A stretch of 39,608 bases of DNA. Source: Rhodobacteraceae bacterium WD3A24 (GTDB taxonomy: Bacteria > Pseudomonadota > Alphaproteobacteria > Rhodobacterales > Rhodobacteraceae). The stretch covers positions 1 to 39,608 of the forward strand of contig PUHN01000034.1 in assembly GCA_002967695.1 (NCBI GenBank). Direction: 5' to 3'. Each line of letters begins with the position of its first letter. Position 1 is the stretch's first letter. Below the pieces are notes generated by a model. It was not told the DNA's origin and did no database searches. It worked only from the letters and a program-made list of their open reading frames with translations. Below, in pieces: positions 33,285 through 39,608 of the stretch. The translations under genes and the position numbers were made by a program.

Positions 33285-33313
33285 CAGATAGCCGTCCGAG
33301 CGGGGTGCAACAA
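33285..33313 (-). promoter_or_regulatory. Candidate promoter of the site-2 protease gene
   Basis: TTGTTG-N17-TATCTG reads toward the protease gene and would start RNA about 30 bases before the chosen GTG. The spacer and -35 lie inside a large inverted repeat (33292-33327). Confidence 0.45.
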
Positions 33314-33327
33314 TCCCGCGCGGACGG
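33292..33327. repeat. Inverted repeat between the S2P and mrp promoters
   Basis: Arms of 13 bases (CCGTCCGAGCGGG and CCCGCGCGGACGG) match at 12 positions around a 10-base spacer, centre to centre about 23 bases. It lies in the divergent region where no gene ends, so a terminator is unlikely and an operator is the simplest reading. It covers the reverse promoter and stops 17 bases short of the forward -35. Confidence 0.6.
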
Positions 33328-33344
33328 GGACGCGCCGGTTCATC

Positions 33345-33374
33345 TTGACACCCGGTCGCACGATGCAGGAATAA
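33345..33374 (+). promoter_or_regulatory. Candidate promoter of the mrp operon
   Basis: A perfect TTGACA is followed after 18 bases by GAATAA. RNA would start about 60 bases before the mrpA ATG. Confidence 0.5.
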
Positions 33375-33442
33375 GGGCGCGGACGCGCACCCCGGCTACC
33401 GCTCCCTCCGGGGCAAATGCAAAGAACGGATACGAGGCACGG

Positions 33443-36295
33443 ATGTCCCCAGCCCTTATCGCCGCGCTGCCGTTTCTGGGCGCGCTTCTGCCCGGACTCA
33501 TGATCCGCGCGGGCCGCGACGCCAGTGCGCTGGTCACCGGGGCGGCGACGCTTCTGGCGCTGATCGGACTGCTCACGCACCTGCCCGCGGTGATGCGCGG
33601 CGAGGTCGTCACGGCGCAGTTCACCTGGCTTCCGGCGCTGGGGCTGAATGCCAGTTTCTTCATCGACGGGCTCGGGATGCTCTTTGCCGGGCTGATCCTC
33701 GGGATCGGGCTGCTGATCATTCTGTATGCGCGCTACTACATCTCCGCGCAGGACCCGATGGGGCAGTTCTATACCTATCTGCTGCTCTTCCAGGGCGCGA
33801 TGGTGGGGATCGTTCTGTCGGACAACATACTGCTCTTGCTTATCTTCTGGGAGCTGACCTCGCTGTCGTCCTTTTTGCTGATCGGCTACTGGAAGCACCT
33901 GCCCGAGGGCCGCCAGGGTGCGCGCATGGCGCTGGCGGTGACCGGCATGGGCGGGCTCGCCTTGATCGGGGGGATGCTGATTCTGGGCGAGATCGCGGGC
34001 AGCTACGAACTGACCGTGATCCTCGAGAACCGCGAGGCGATCCAGTCTTCCGATCTCTACATGCCCGCGCTGTTGCTGATCCTGCTGGGCGCCTTCACCA
34101 AGTCGGCACAGTTTCCGTTTCACTTCTGGCTGCCGCATGCGATGGCCGCGCCGACGCCGGTTTCGGCCTATCTGCATTCGGCGACCATGGTGAAGGCGGG
34201 GCTGTTCCTGATGGCGCGGCTCTGGCCCGTTCTGTCGGGCACGGAGGCGTGGTTCTACATCGTCGCCACGACGGGGCTGGTCACGATGGTGATCGGTGCG
34301 CTGATCGCGCTGTTCAAGGACGATCTCAAGGCCCTGCTGGCGTTCTCGACGGTCAGCCATCTGGGGCTGATCACGATGCTGCTGGGGTTCGGCACCCCTA
34401 TGGCCGCTGTCGCGGCCGTCTTTCACATTATCAACCACGCCAGCTTCAAGGCCGCGCTGTTCATGACCGCCGGGATCGTGGATCACGAGGCGCATACCCG
34501 CGACATCAAGCGCCTCGGCGGGCTGCGCCGGCTGATGCCGGTGACCTTCGCGATCGCCACGATCACGGCGTTATCGATGGCGGGCATCCCGTTTCTCAAC
34601 GGGTTCCTGTCGAAGGAGATGATGCTGGAGGAGGCCTCGCACACCGTCTGGGCGGGCTCGCACTGGGCGGTTCCGGCGCTGGCCACGCTGGGGGCGCTGC
34701 TTTCGGTGGCCTATTCATTTCGCTACATCGTGCATGTCTTCCTCGGCCCCGAGCGCGACGACTATCCCCATCACCCGCACGATCCCGGTTTCGGCATGTG
34801 GGCGGGGCCGGCGCTGCTGGCGGCGCTCGTCATCGTCATCGGCGTGGCGCCGTGGCTGGTCGAGCCGCTGGTGCGCAGCTTTGCCGGTGCGGTCACGGCC
34901 GGCGATCTGCCCGATTTCCACCTCAAGCTCTGGCATGGCGTCACGCCGGCGCTCTACATGTCGGGCATTGCCGTGCTGGGCGGGGCCGCCCTGCTTCTCG
35001 CGCATGGCGGGCTCGCCCGCCTTTGGCAGGCGGCCCCCCGGCCCGAGGCCAAGACGATCTTCGACACGGTTGTGGACAGCGCGGCGCGGGCGGCCCGGGC
35101 CTTTACCGACGCGCTCCATGACGGGGCGATCAGCCGGTATCTGGCCATCTTCACGGTCGCGGCGGTCGCGGTGGCGGGCATCTCGTTCCTGGGGGGCAGC
35201 TTCGCCGCCGGAGGGCGTGCGTTGCTGGCGGTGGAGATCATTCCCGCGATCGGCTGGCTGCTGCTGGTCGTCGCGACGCTGACCATCGTCGCCGTGCACC
35301 GGCGGCGGTTGCTGGCGCTGGTCCTGATGGGGGTCGTGGGGGTGATGATCTCGCTGGGATTCGTTTATATCTCGGCGCCCGATCTGGCGCTCACGCAGCT
35401 CACCGTCGAGGTCGTCACGGTCATCCTTCTGCTGCTCGCGCTGAATTTTCTGCCCAAGGAAACCCCGCGCGAAAGCGGTGCGGCGATCCGGCTGCGCGAC
35501 GGGGTGATCGCCTCCGTCGTGGGCCTCGGCGCGGCCGCGCTGATCTATGCGATCATGACGCGCGATGTGAGCAGCATCTCGCAATTCCACCTCGCCCAGT
35601 CCTATTACGGCGGCGGGGGGACCAATGTCGTCAATGTCATCCTGGTGGATTTCCGTGGATTCGACACCTTCGGCGAGATCATCGTGCTGGGAATCGCGGC
35701 CCTGTCGATATTCGCGCTGACCGAGGCGCTGCTGGGCGGGCCGGTCTCGCGCCGGCTGGTCAACTGGCGCTACGACATGGCGCGCGCCGGCGACCGGCAT
35801 CCGCTGATGCTGGTCGTGGCCACGCGCGCGCTGCTGCCCATCGCGCTGGTGGTGGGTGTGTTCATCTTCCTGCGCGGGCACAATCAGCCCGGCGGCGGGT
35901 TCATCGCGGGGCTGGTCGTCGCCATCGCCTTCGTGATGCAGTACATGGCCTCGGGTTTCGCCTGGGCGCAGGCGCGGCAGAATTTCCACTATCACGCGAC
36001 CATCGCCCTCGGGGTGCTCATCGCCGCGCTCACGGGGCTGGGCGCGTGGTTCAACGGCCGGCCCTTCCTGACCAGCGATTTCGGCTACATCACGATTCCG
36101 CCGCTGAACGAATTCGAATGGGCCACGGCGATCGCTTTCGACGTGGGGGTGTTCCTCACGGTGGTCGGCTCGGTGATGCTGGCGCTCGCGAGCCTGTCGC
36201 GCATCGCGCGTCGTGCGGGCGAGACGGTCAATCTGGAGCCGATGGACGTGGACCCGTCGAAACCGGGCGGGCGCAGCGAAAGGCAGGAGCGCTGA
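33443..36295 (+). CDS. mrpA: Mrp antiporter subunit A with fused subunit B domain
   Basis: This is the largest subunit of the Mrp (Mnh/Pha) monovalent cation/proton antiporter in the inner membrane. The 950-residue product has a proton-pumping-type domain like NuoL (LLIFWELTSLSSFLLIGYW; SAQFPFHFWLPHAMAAPTPV, then SAYLHSATMVKAG; DDLKALLAFSTVSHLGL), then further helices and, from about residue 780, a complete MrpB/MnhB-like domain (LPIALVVGVFIFLRGHNQPG). There is no separate mrpB, as in PhaAB of rhizobia. The ATG at 33443 has a GAGG site. An extended upstream frame would add residues unlike MrpA and overlap the promoter. Confidence 0.94.
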   Translation: MSPALIAALPFLGALLPGLMIRAGRDASALVTGAATLLALIGLLTHLPAVMRGEVVTAQFTWLPALGLNASFFIDGLGMLFAGLILGIGLLIILYARYYISAQDPMGQFYTYLLLFQGAMVGIVLSDNILLLLIFWELTSLSSFLLIGYWKHLPEGRQGARMALAVTGMGGLALIGGMLILGEIAGSYELTVILENREAIQSSDLYMPALLLILLGAFTKSAQFPFHFWLPHAMAAPTPVSAYLHSATMVKAGLFLMARLWPVLSGTEAWFYIVATTGLVTMVIGALIALFKDDLKALLAFSTVSHLGLITMLLGFGTPMAAVAAVFHIINHASFKAALFMTAGIVDHEAHTRDIKRLGGLRRLMPVTFAIATITALSMAGIPFLNGFLSKEMMLEEASHTVWAGSHWAVPALATLGALLSVAYSFRYIVHVFLGPERDDYPHHPHDPGFGMWAGPALLAALVIVIGVAPWLVEPLVRSFAGAVTAGDLPDFHLKLWHGVTPALYMSGIAVLGGAALLLAHGGLARLWQAAPRPEAKTIFDTVVDSAARAARAFTDALHDGAISRYLAIFTVAAVAVAGISFLGGSFAAGGRALLAVEIIPAIGWLLLVVATLTIVAVHRRRLLALVLMGVVGVMISLGFVYISAPDLALTQLTVEVVTVILLLLALNFLPKETPRESGAAIRLRDGVIASVVGLGAAALIYAIMTRDVSSISQFHLAQSYYGGGGTNVVNVILVDFRGFDTFGEIIVLGIAALSIFALTEALLGGPVSRRLVNWRYDMARAGDRHPLMLVVATRALLPIALVVGVFIFLRGHNQPGGGFIAGLVVAIAFVMQYMASGFAWAQARQNFHYHATIALGVLIAALTGLGAWFNGRPFLTSDFGYITIPPLNEFEWATAIAFDVGVFLTVVGSVMLALASLSRIARRAGETVNLEPMDVDPSKPGGRSERQER

Positions 36296-36296
36296 C

Positions 36297-36659
36297 ATGG
36301 AACTCCTCGTGGCAAGCGCCATCGGCGTGATGACGGCGGCGGGCATCTATCTGATGCTGCGGCTGCGGACCTTTCCGGTTGTGGTCGGGCTGGCGCTGCT
36401 GTCGAACGCGGTCAATGTGTTTCTCATCGCCACCGGCCGGCTGGCCGTCAATCAGCCGCCCGTTCTGCGCGATCACGCCGCCAGCGGCACCTATACCGAT
36501 CCGCTGCCGCAGGCGCTGGTGCTCACCGCGATCGTGATCGCCTTCGGGATGACGGCGCTCGTGGTCATCCTGGCGCTGGGCGCGTTTCTGAGTTCCGAGA
36601 CCGACCGCATCGACACCACCGACACCGACAGCGCGGCGCGCGAGGAGGGTCAGTCGTGA
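36297..36659 (+). CDS. mrpC: Mrp antiporter subunit C
   Basis: MrpC is the NuoK-like small membrane subunit. The 120-residue product has three hydrophobic helices and the pattern LPQALVLTAIVIAFGMTAL, shared with NuoK and MnhC, followed by a charged C-terminus. Its ATG is one base after the mrpA stop. mrpD starts with a GTG overlapping its stop. Length is normal. Confidence 0.93.
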   Translation: MELLVASAIGVMTAAGIYLMLRLRTFPVVVGLALLSNAVNVFLIATGRLAVNQPPVLRDHAASGTYTDPLPQALVLTAIVIAFGMTALVVILALGAFLSSETDRIDTTDTDSAAREEGQS

Positions 36660-38260
36660 GTCACTGGATCATCGCGCCCATCGTGCTGCCGGCGCTGATG
36701 GCGCCGTTCATCGTGCTCTTCCTGCGCCACGACGTGGGGTTGCAGCGCGTCTTCTCGCTGGCCGCGACGCTCGCCGTGGGCGCGATCGCGCTGGGACTGA
36801 CCGCCGCCGCCGCGGGCGGGGCGATGGAGGTCTACGAGCTGGGCAACTGGCCGGCGCCCTTCGGCATCGTGCTGGTGCTCGACCGGCTTTCGGCGCTGAT
36901 GGTGCTTCTCACGGCGGTGCTCGCCATCGGTGTTCTGCTGCACGTCATCGGCACCGGCTGGGACAGACGTGGCCGCCATTTCCATGCGTTGTTCCAGTTT
37001 CAGCTCATGGGGCTGTTCGGCGCGATGCTCACCGGAGACCTGTTCAACCTGTTCGTGTTCTTCGAGGTGCTGCTGATCGCCTCCTACGGGCTGATGATCC
37101 ACGGCGGCGGCACCTATCGGTTGCGGGCCGGCGTGCAATACGTGGTGTTCAATCTGGCGGGCTCGACGCTCTTTCTGTTCGCGCTGGGCACGCTCTACGG
37201 CGTGACGGGCACGCTGAACATGGCCGACATGGCGCTGCGCGTGGGCGAGCTGCCCGCCGGCGACACCGCGCTCTTGCGGGTGGGGGCGGTGCTCCTGCTG
37301 ATGGTCTTCGCGGTCAAGGCCGCCCTCGTCCCGGTGCAGTTCTGGCTGCCGGGAACCTATGCCAACGCGCCCGCGCCCGTGGCGGCCCTGTTCGCGATCA
37401 TGACGAAGGTGGGCGCCTATGCGATCCTGCGGGTCTATACGCTGATCTTCACGCCCGACCTCGCGGCCACCGGCAGCCTGGCCGGCGACTGGCTGATGCC
37501 CGCGGCAATCGTGACCGTGATCGTGGGGATGGTGGGCATCCTCGGGGCACGCGAACTCGCACGACTGGTGTCGTTCTCGGCGATCGGGTCGATGGGCACG
37601 CTGCTGGTGGCGATCGCGCTTTTCACTCCCGAGGGCACGGCCGCGGCGCTTTATTACATGATCCACTCCACCTTCGCCGCCGCGGCGCTGTTCCTGATCG
37701 TCGATCTCGTCGATGCCCGGCGCGGGGCGACGGGCGGGCGGCTCGTGGACGCGCAGCCCATGGCGCAAGGCGGGCTGGTTGCGGCGTTCTTCTTTGCCGC
37801 CGCCATCGCCATGGCCGGATTGCCGCCGCTGTCGGGCTTTCTGGGCAAGCTGCTGGTGCTCGATGCCGCGCGCGGCGCGGCCCAGGTCTGGACGGTCTGG
37901 GCGGTGATCCTCGCTACATCGCTTCTGGCGGTGGTGGGGTTCGCGCGGGCCGGCAGCACCCTGTTCTGGAAGCCCCATGCCCTGCCGGCCGAGGAACCGG
38001 CGCCGCAAGCGGCCCCCGCCACGACGCTGCCCTTTGTGGCGACGGGGGGCGTTCTCGCCATCATGGCGCTGATGACGGTGTTCGCCGGGCCGCTGACCGG
38101 ATATCTTCAGGCCACGGCCGCGCAACTCCATACGCCGGCGAACTATATCGACGTGGTGATCGACCCCGAGGCGGTCGCGGACGCCGGCGGCGGCGCGCAC
38201 GGGGCGGAGGATCATGACGGGGCCGAGCCCGAGACCGGCGACCACCACGAAGGCGAGTGA
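36656..38260 (+). CDS. mrpD: Mrp antiporter subunit D
   Basis: MrpD is the second NuoL/M/N-like subunit and a likely proton path. The 534-residue product has about fourteen hydrophobic segments and conserved parts such as FNLFVFFEVLLIASYGLMI and AVKAALVPVQFWLPGTYANA. The start is a GTG at 36656 overlapping the mrpC stop. The last 25 or so residues form an unusual Asp/Glu/Gly/His-rich tail (AHGAEDHDGAEPETGDHHEG) that could bind metal or simply be a charged end. Confidence 0.93.
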   Translation: MSHWIIAPIVLPALMAPFIVLFLRHDVGLQRVFSLAATLAVGAIALGLTAAAAGGAMEVYELGNWPAPFGIVLVLDRLSALMVLLTAVLAIGVLLHVIGTGWDRRGRHFHALFQFQLMGLFGAMLTGDLFNLFVFFEVLLIASYGLMIHGGGTYRLRAGVQYVVFNLAGSTLFLFALGTLYGVTGTLNMADMALRVGELPAGDTALLRVGAVLLLMVFAVKAALVPVQFWLPGTYANAPAPVAALFAIMTKVGAYAILRVYTLIFTPDLAATGSLAGDWLMPAAIVTVIVGMVGILGARELARLVSFSAIGSMGTLLVAIALFTPEGTAAALYYMIHSTFAAAALFLIVDLVDARRGATGGRLVDAQPMAQGGLVAAFFFAAAIAMAGLPPLSGFLGKLLVLDAARGAAQVWTVWAVILATSLLAVVGFARAGSTLFWKPHALPAEEPAPQAAPATTLPFVATGGVLAIMALMTVFAGPLTGYLQATAAQLHTPANYIDVVIDPEAVADAGGGAHGAEDHDGAEPETGDHHEGE

Positions 38261-38261
38261 G

Positions 38262-38756
38262 ATGATGCTGCGCAGACTCTTTCCCCACCCGTTGCTTACC
38301 ATCGTCCTGGCGATTGTCTGGGTCATGCTGGTCAACACGTTGACGATCAACGCCGTGGTCTTCGGCCTGGGGGTGGGGCTCGTGATCCCGCTGATCACCG
38401 CGCCCTACTGGCCCGGCCGGCCAAGGCTGCGTCATCCGGTCAGGATCGCCGAATACATTCTGATCGTGCTTTGGGATATCGTGGTGGCCAATGTTCAGGT
38501 GGCCGGCATCGTCTTGTTCAAGCGCAACGCCGATATCCGGCCGGCCTTCATCTCGATCCCGCTGGAGCTGCGCACACCCGAGGCGATCACCGTGCTTGCC
38601 GGGACCATAACCATGACACCGGGCACCGTCTCCAGCGACGTGGCCAGGGACGGTCGCAGCCTTCTGGTGCACTGCCTCGACGCGCCCGATCCCGATGCGG
38701 TCACCCGGCAGATCAAGGCCCGCTATGAGCGCCGCCTGAAGGAGATTTTCGAATGA
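38262..38756 (+). CDS. mrpE: Mrp antiporter subunit E
   Basis: MrpE is a small accessory subunit of the antiporter. The 164-residue product has N-terminal hydrophobic helices (about residues 10-45) and a soluble C-terminal domain with the family motif TPGTVSSDVARDGRSLLVH. Start choice lies between adjacent ATGs at 38262 and 38265, just after the mrpD stop. Its stop overlaps the mrpF ATG. Confidence 0.92.
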   Translation: MMLRRLFPHPLLTIVLAIVWVMLVNTLTINAVVFGLGVGLVIPLITAPYWPGRPRLRHPVRIAEYILIVLWDIVVANVQVAGIVLFKRNADIRPAFISIPLELRTPEAITVLAGTITMTPGTVSSDVARDGRSLLVHCLDAPDPDAVTRQIKARYERRLKEIFE

Positions 38757-39022
38757 TCGCTTATGCGCTCTACTTCGCCTTTGGCTGTTTCGGGTTCGCC
38801 CTGCTGCTCAATCTCTGGCAGGTCGCCCGTGCCGAACTGATCGCCGACCGGGTGCTCGCGCTCGACACGATCGTCATCAATGTCATCGCGCTGCTGATTC
38901 TCTATGGTGTCGCGCGCGGCACAGCCGTCTATTTCGAGGCCTCCATGCTGTTTGCGATGGTCGGTTTCGTCTCCACCGTCGCGTTCTGCAAGTTCATGCT
39001 GCGCGGCGACGTCATCGAGTGA
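38753..39022 (+). CDS. mrpF: Mrp antiporter subunit F
   Basis: MrpF is a three-helix membrane subunit. The 89-residue product has hydrophobic segments at about residues 3-25, 37-58 and 62-82, with the family pattern ADRVLALDTIVINVIALLIL. The ATG overlaps the mrpE stop. Length is normal. Confidence 0.92.
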   Translation: MIAYALYFAFGCFGFALLLNLWQVARAELIADRVLALDTIVINVIALLILYGVARGTAVYFEASMLFAMVGFVSTVAFCKFMLRGDVIE

Positions 39023-39029
39023 GGGTGCC

Positions 39030-39425
39030 ATGGAAACCGCGGCCGAAATCGTGATCGCACTGCTCCTGGTGGTCAGCGGGGTTTTCGGGCTGGTCGGCTC
39101 ATACGGGCTGATCAAGCTGTCCGATCCGATGATGCGGCTTCACGCGCCCACCAAGGCCACGACGCTTGGCGTGGGCGGCGTGCTCATCGCCTCGATGCTG
39201 TATTTTCTCGTCTTCGGCGGTGCGCCATCGTTTCACGAACTGATGATCACGCTGTTTCTTTTCCTTACGGCGCCGGTCTCCGCGCATTTCGTCGCCAAGG
39301 CGTTCCTTCACCGCAACATCAGGCGCGAGGAGGTGGTGCCGGCGCGGCACGGCTCGGTCTGGGCCGGCTACAGCCCCGCCGAGGACGCGCCGGCCACGGG
39401 CGAGGCCGACGATCGGGTGGAGTGA
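39030..39425 (+). CDS. mrpG: Mrp antiporter subunit G
   Basis: MrpG is the last subunit of the antiporter operon. The 131-residue product has three hydrophobic helices and the family motif LIKLSDPMMRLHAPTKATTL, then LFLTAPVSAHFVAKAF. A polar tail of about 30 residues follows, common in this family. The ATG at 39030 follows mrpF by 7 bases. Confidence 0.93.
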   Translation: METAAEIVIALLLVVSGVFGLVGSYGLIKLSDPMMRLHAPTKATTLGVGGVLIASMLYFLVFGGAPSFHELMITLFLFLTAPVSAHFVAKAFLHRNIRREEVVPARHGSVWAGYSPAEDAPATGEADDRVE

Positions 39426-39463
39426 GCCCGCCACCCTCGTGCGGCCGCCGCGTATGGCGGCGC

Positions 39464-39491
39464 TTGCCAGCGTGCCGACTGTTGCTAGGAT
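39464..39491 (+). promoter_or_regulatory. Candidate promoter of the last gene
   Basis: TTGCCA-N16-TAGGAT lies 24 bases before the last ATG. A small dyad (GCCGCC and GGCGGC at 39444-39461), without a T-tract, precedes it and might separate it from mrpG. Confidence 0.35.
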
Positions 39492-39515
39492 GTACCGAGG
39501 ATTGTGGAGGACGCC

Positions 39516-39608
39516 ATGACATTTTCCTGCCTTGCCGGCCTCGCCCTCGGCCGCCCCGCGCGGGCGCTGCGCCGCGCCGTCGCCGCCGGGGCGCTCGCGC
39601 TCGCTCCG
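39516..39608 (+). CDS. Start of an unidentified gene (3' end missing)
   Basis: An ATG preceded by a strong GGAGGA ribosome site opens a frame that runs to the window end (31 codons seen). The peptide is Ala/Leu/Arg-rich, with RRAVAAGALALAP near the edge, which looks like a signal peptide or membrane anchor. Too little is present to identify a function. Confidence 0.5.
   Translation, partial: MTFSCLAGLALGRPARALRRAVAAGALALAP

Noticed and set aside
34715-36346. 543-residue reverse frame antisense to mrpA
   Set aside because: It is extremely rich in Arg, Asp, His and Gln, typical of the complement of hydrophobic codons; not a gene.
36650-38398. 582-residue reverse frame antisense to mrpD
   Set aside because: Same hydrophobic-codon complement artefact, with no domain.

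Overview
The window is about 39.6 kb of very GC-rich, gene-dense bacterial chromosome. It most resembles an alphaproteobacterium of the Rhodobacterales (Roseobacter/Rhodobacteraceae type). This is inferred from the FlaF/FlbT pair beside a single flagellin gene, a DUF1217-like flagellar gene, the order mutM / enoyl-CoA hydratase / rpsT / dnaA / dnaN / recF / gyrB, and protein sequences that read like that order. I cannot name a genus. No tRNA, rRNA, CRISPR array, insertion sequence or phage gene is visible.

Region 1 (1-16.8 kb) is a flagellar cluster in five transcription blocks. Forward: the C-terminal part of flhA (cut by the window edge), fliR, flhB and a small FliJ-like gene, joined by 4-base overlaps. 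Reverse: flgB-flgC-fliE-fliQ-flgF-flgG-flgA-flgH and a FliL-like gene, giving rod, L-ring and export parts. Forward, divergent from flgB: the export ATPase fliI. Reverse: a FlgJ-like rod-binding gene, a FlgN-like gene, flagellin fliC, then flaF-flbT-DUF1217. Forward: fliK and flgD. Export gate, ATPase, rod, L-ring, hook-length and hook-cap genes are present. The MS-ring, C-ring, motor, hook (flgE), P-ring (flgI) and hook-filament junction genes are not in the window. Three paired half-sites with 11-bp period, resembling degenerate CtrA boxes, lie in its promoter regions, and stable hairpins flank fliC.

Region 2 (16.8-29.7 kb) is housekeeping. ubiE-ubiB (ubiquinone synthesis) run in reverse, divergent from mutM (DNA repair, GTG start). 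Then come a crotonase, rpsT with a clear promoter and terminator, a 570-bp non-coding stretch with nested inverted repeats, dnaA, dnaN, recF, a VOC-fold protein, a LysE-family exporter, gyrB and a cold-shock gene. No DnaA-box cluster was seen, so dnaA here does not obviously mark the replication origin.

Region 3 (29.7-39.6 kb) is envelope and ion homeostasis. A ClsC-like phospholipase D protein and an overlapping endonuclease/exonuclease/phosphatase protein run in reverse, followed by a site-2-protease/CBS protein also in reverse. The latter is divergent from a complete Mrp (Mnh/Pha) cation/proton antiporter operon, mrpA(B)-C-D-E-F-G, in which MrpA carries a fused MrpB domain. A 13-bp-arm inverted repeat sits between the divergent S2P and mrp promoters. 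The window ends 31 codons into an unidentified gene.

Most of this is conserved core content. The less explained parts are the regulatory DNA: the flagellar paired half-sites, the fliC leader and flanking hairpins, the dnaA upstream region, and the mrp/S2P operator-like dyad. I see no convincing wholly new gene system.
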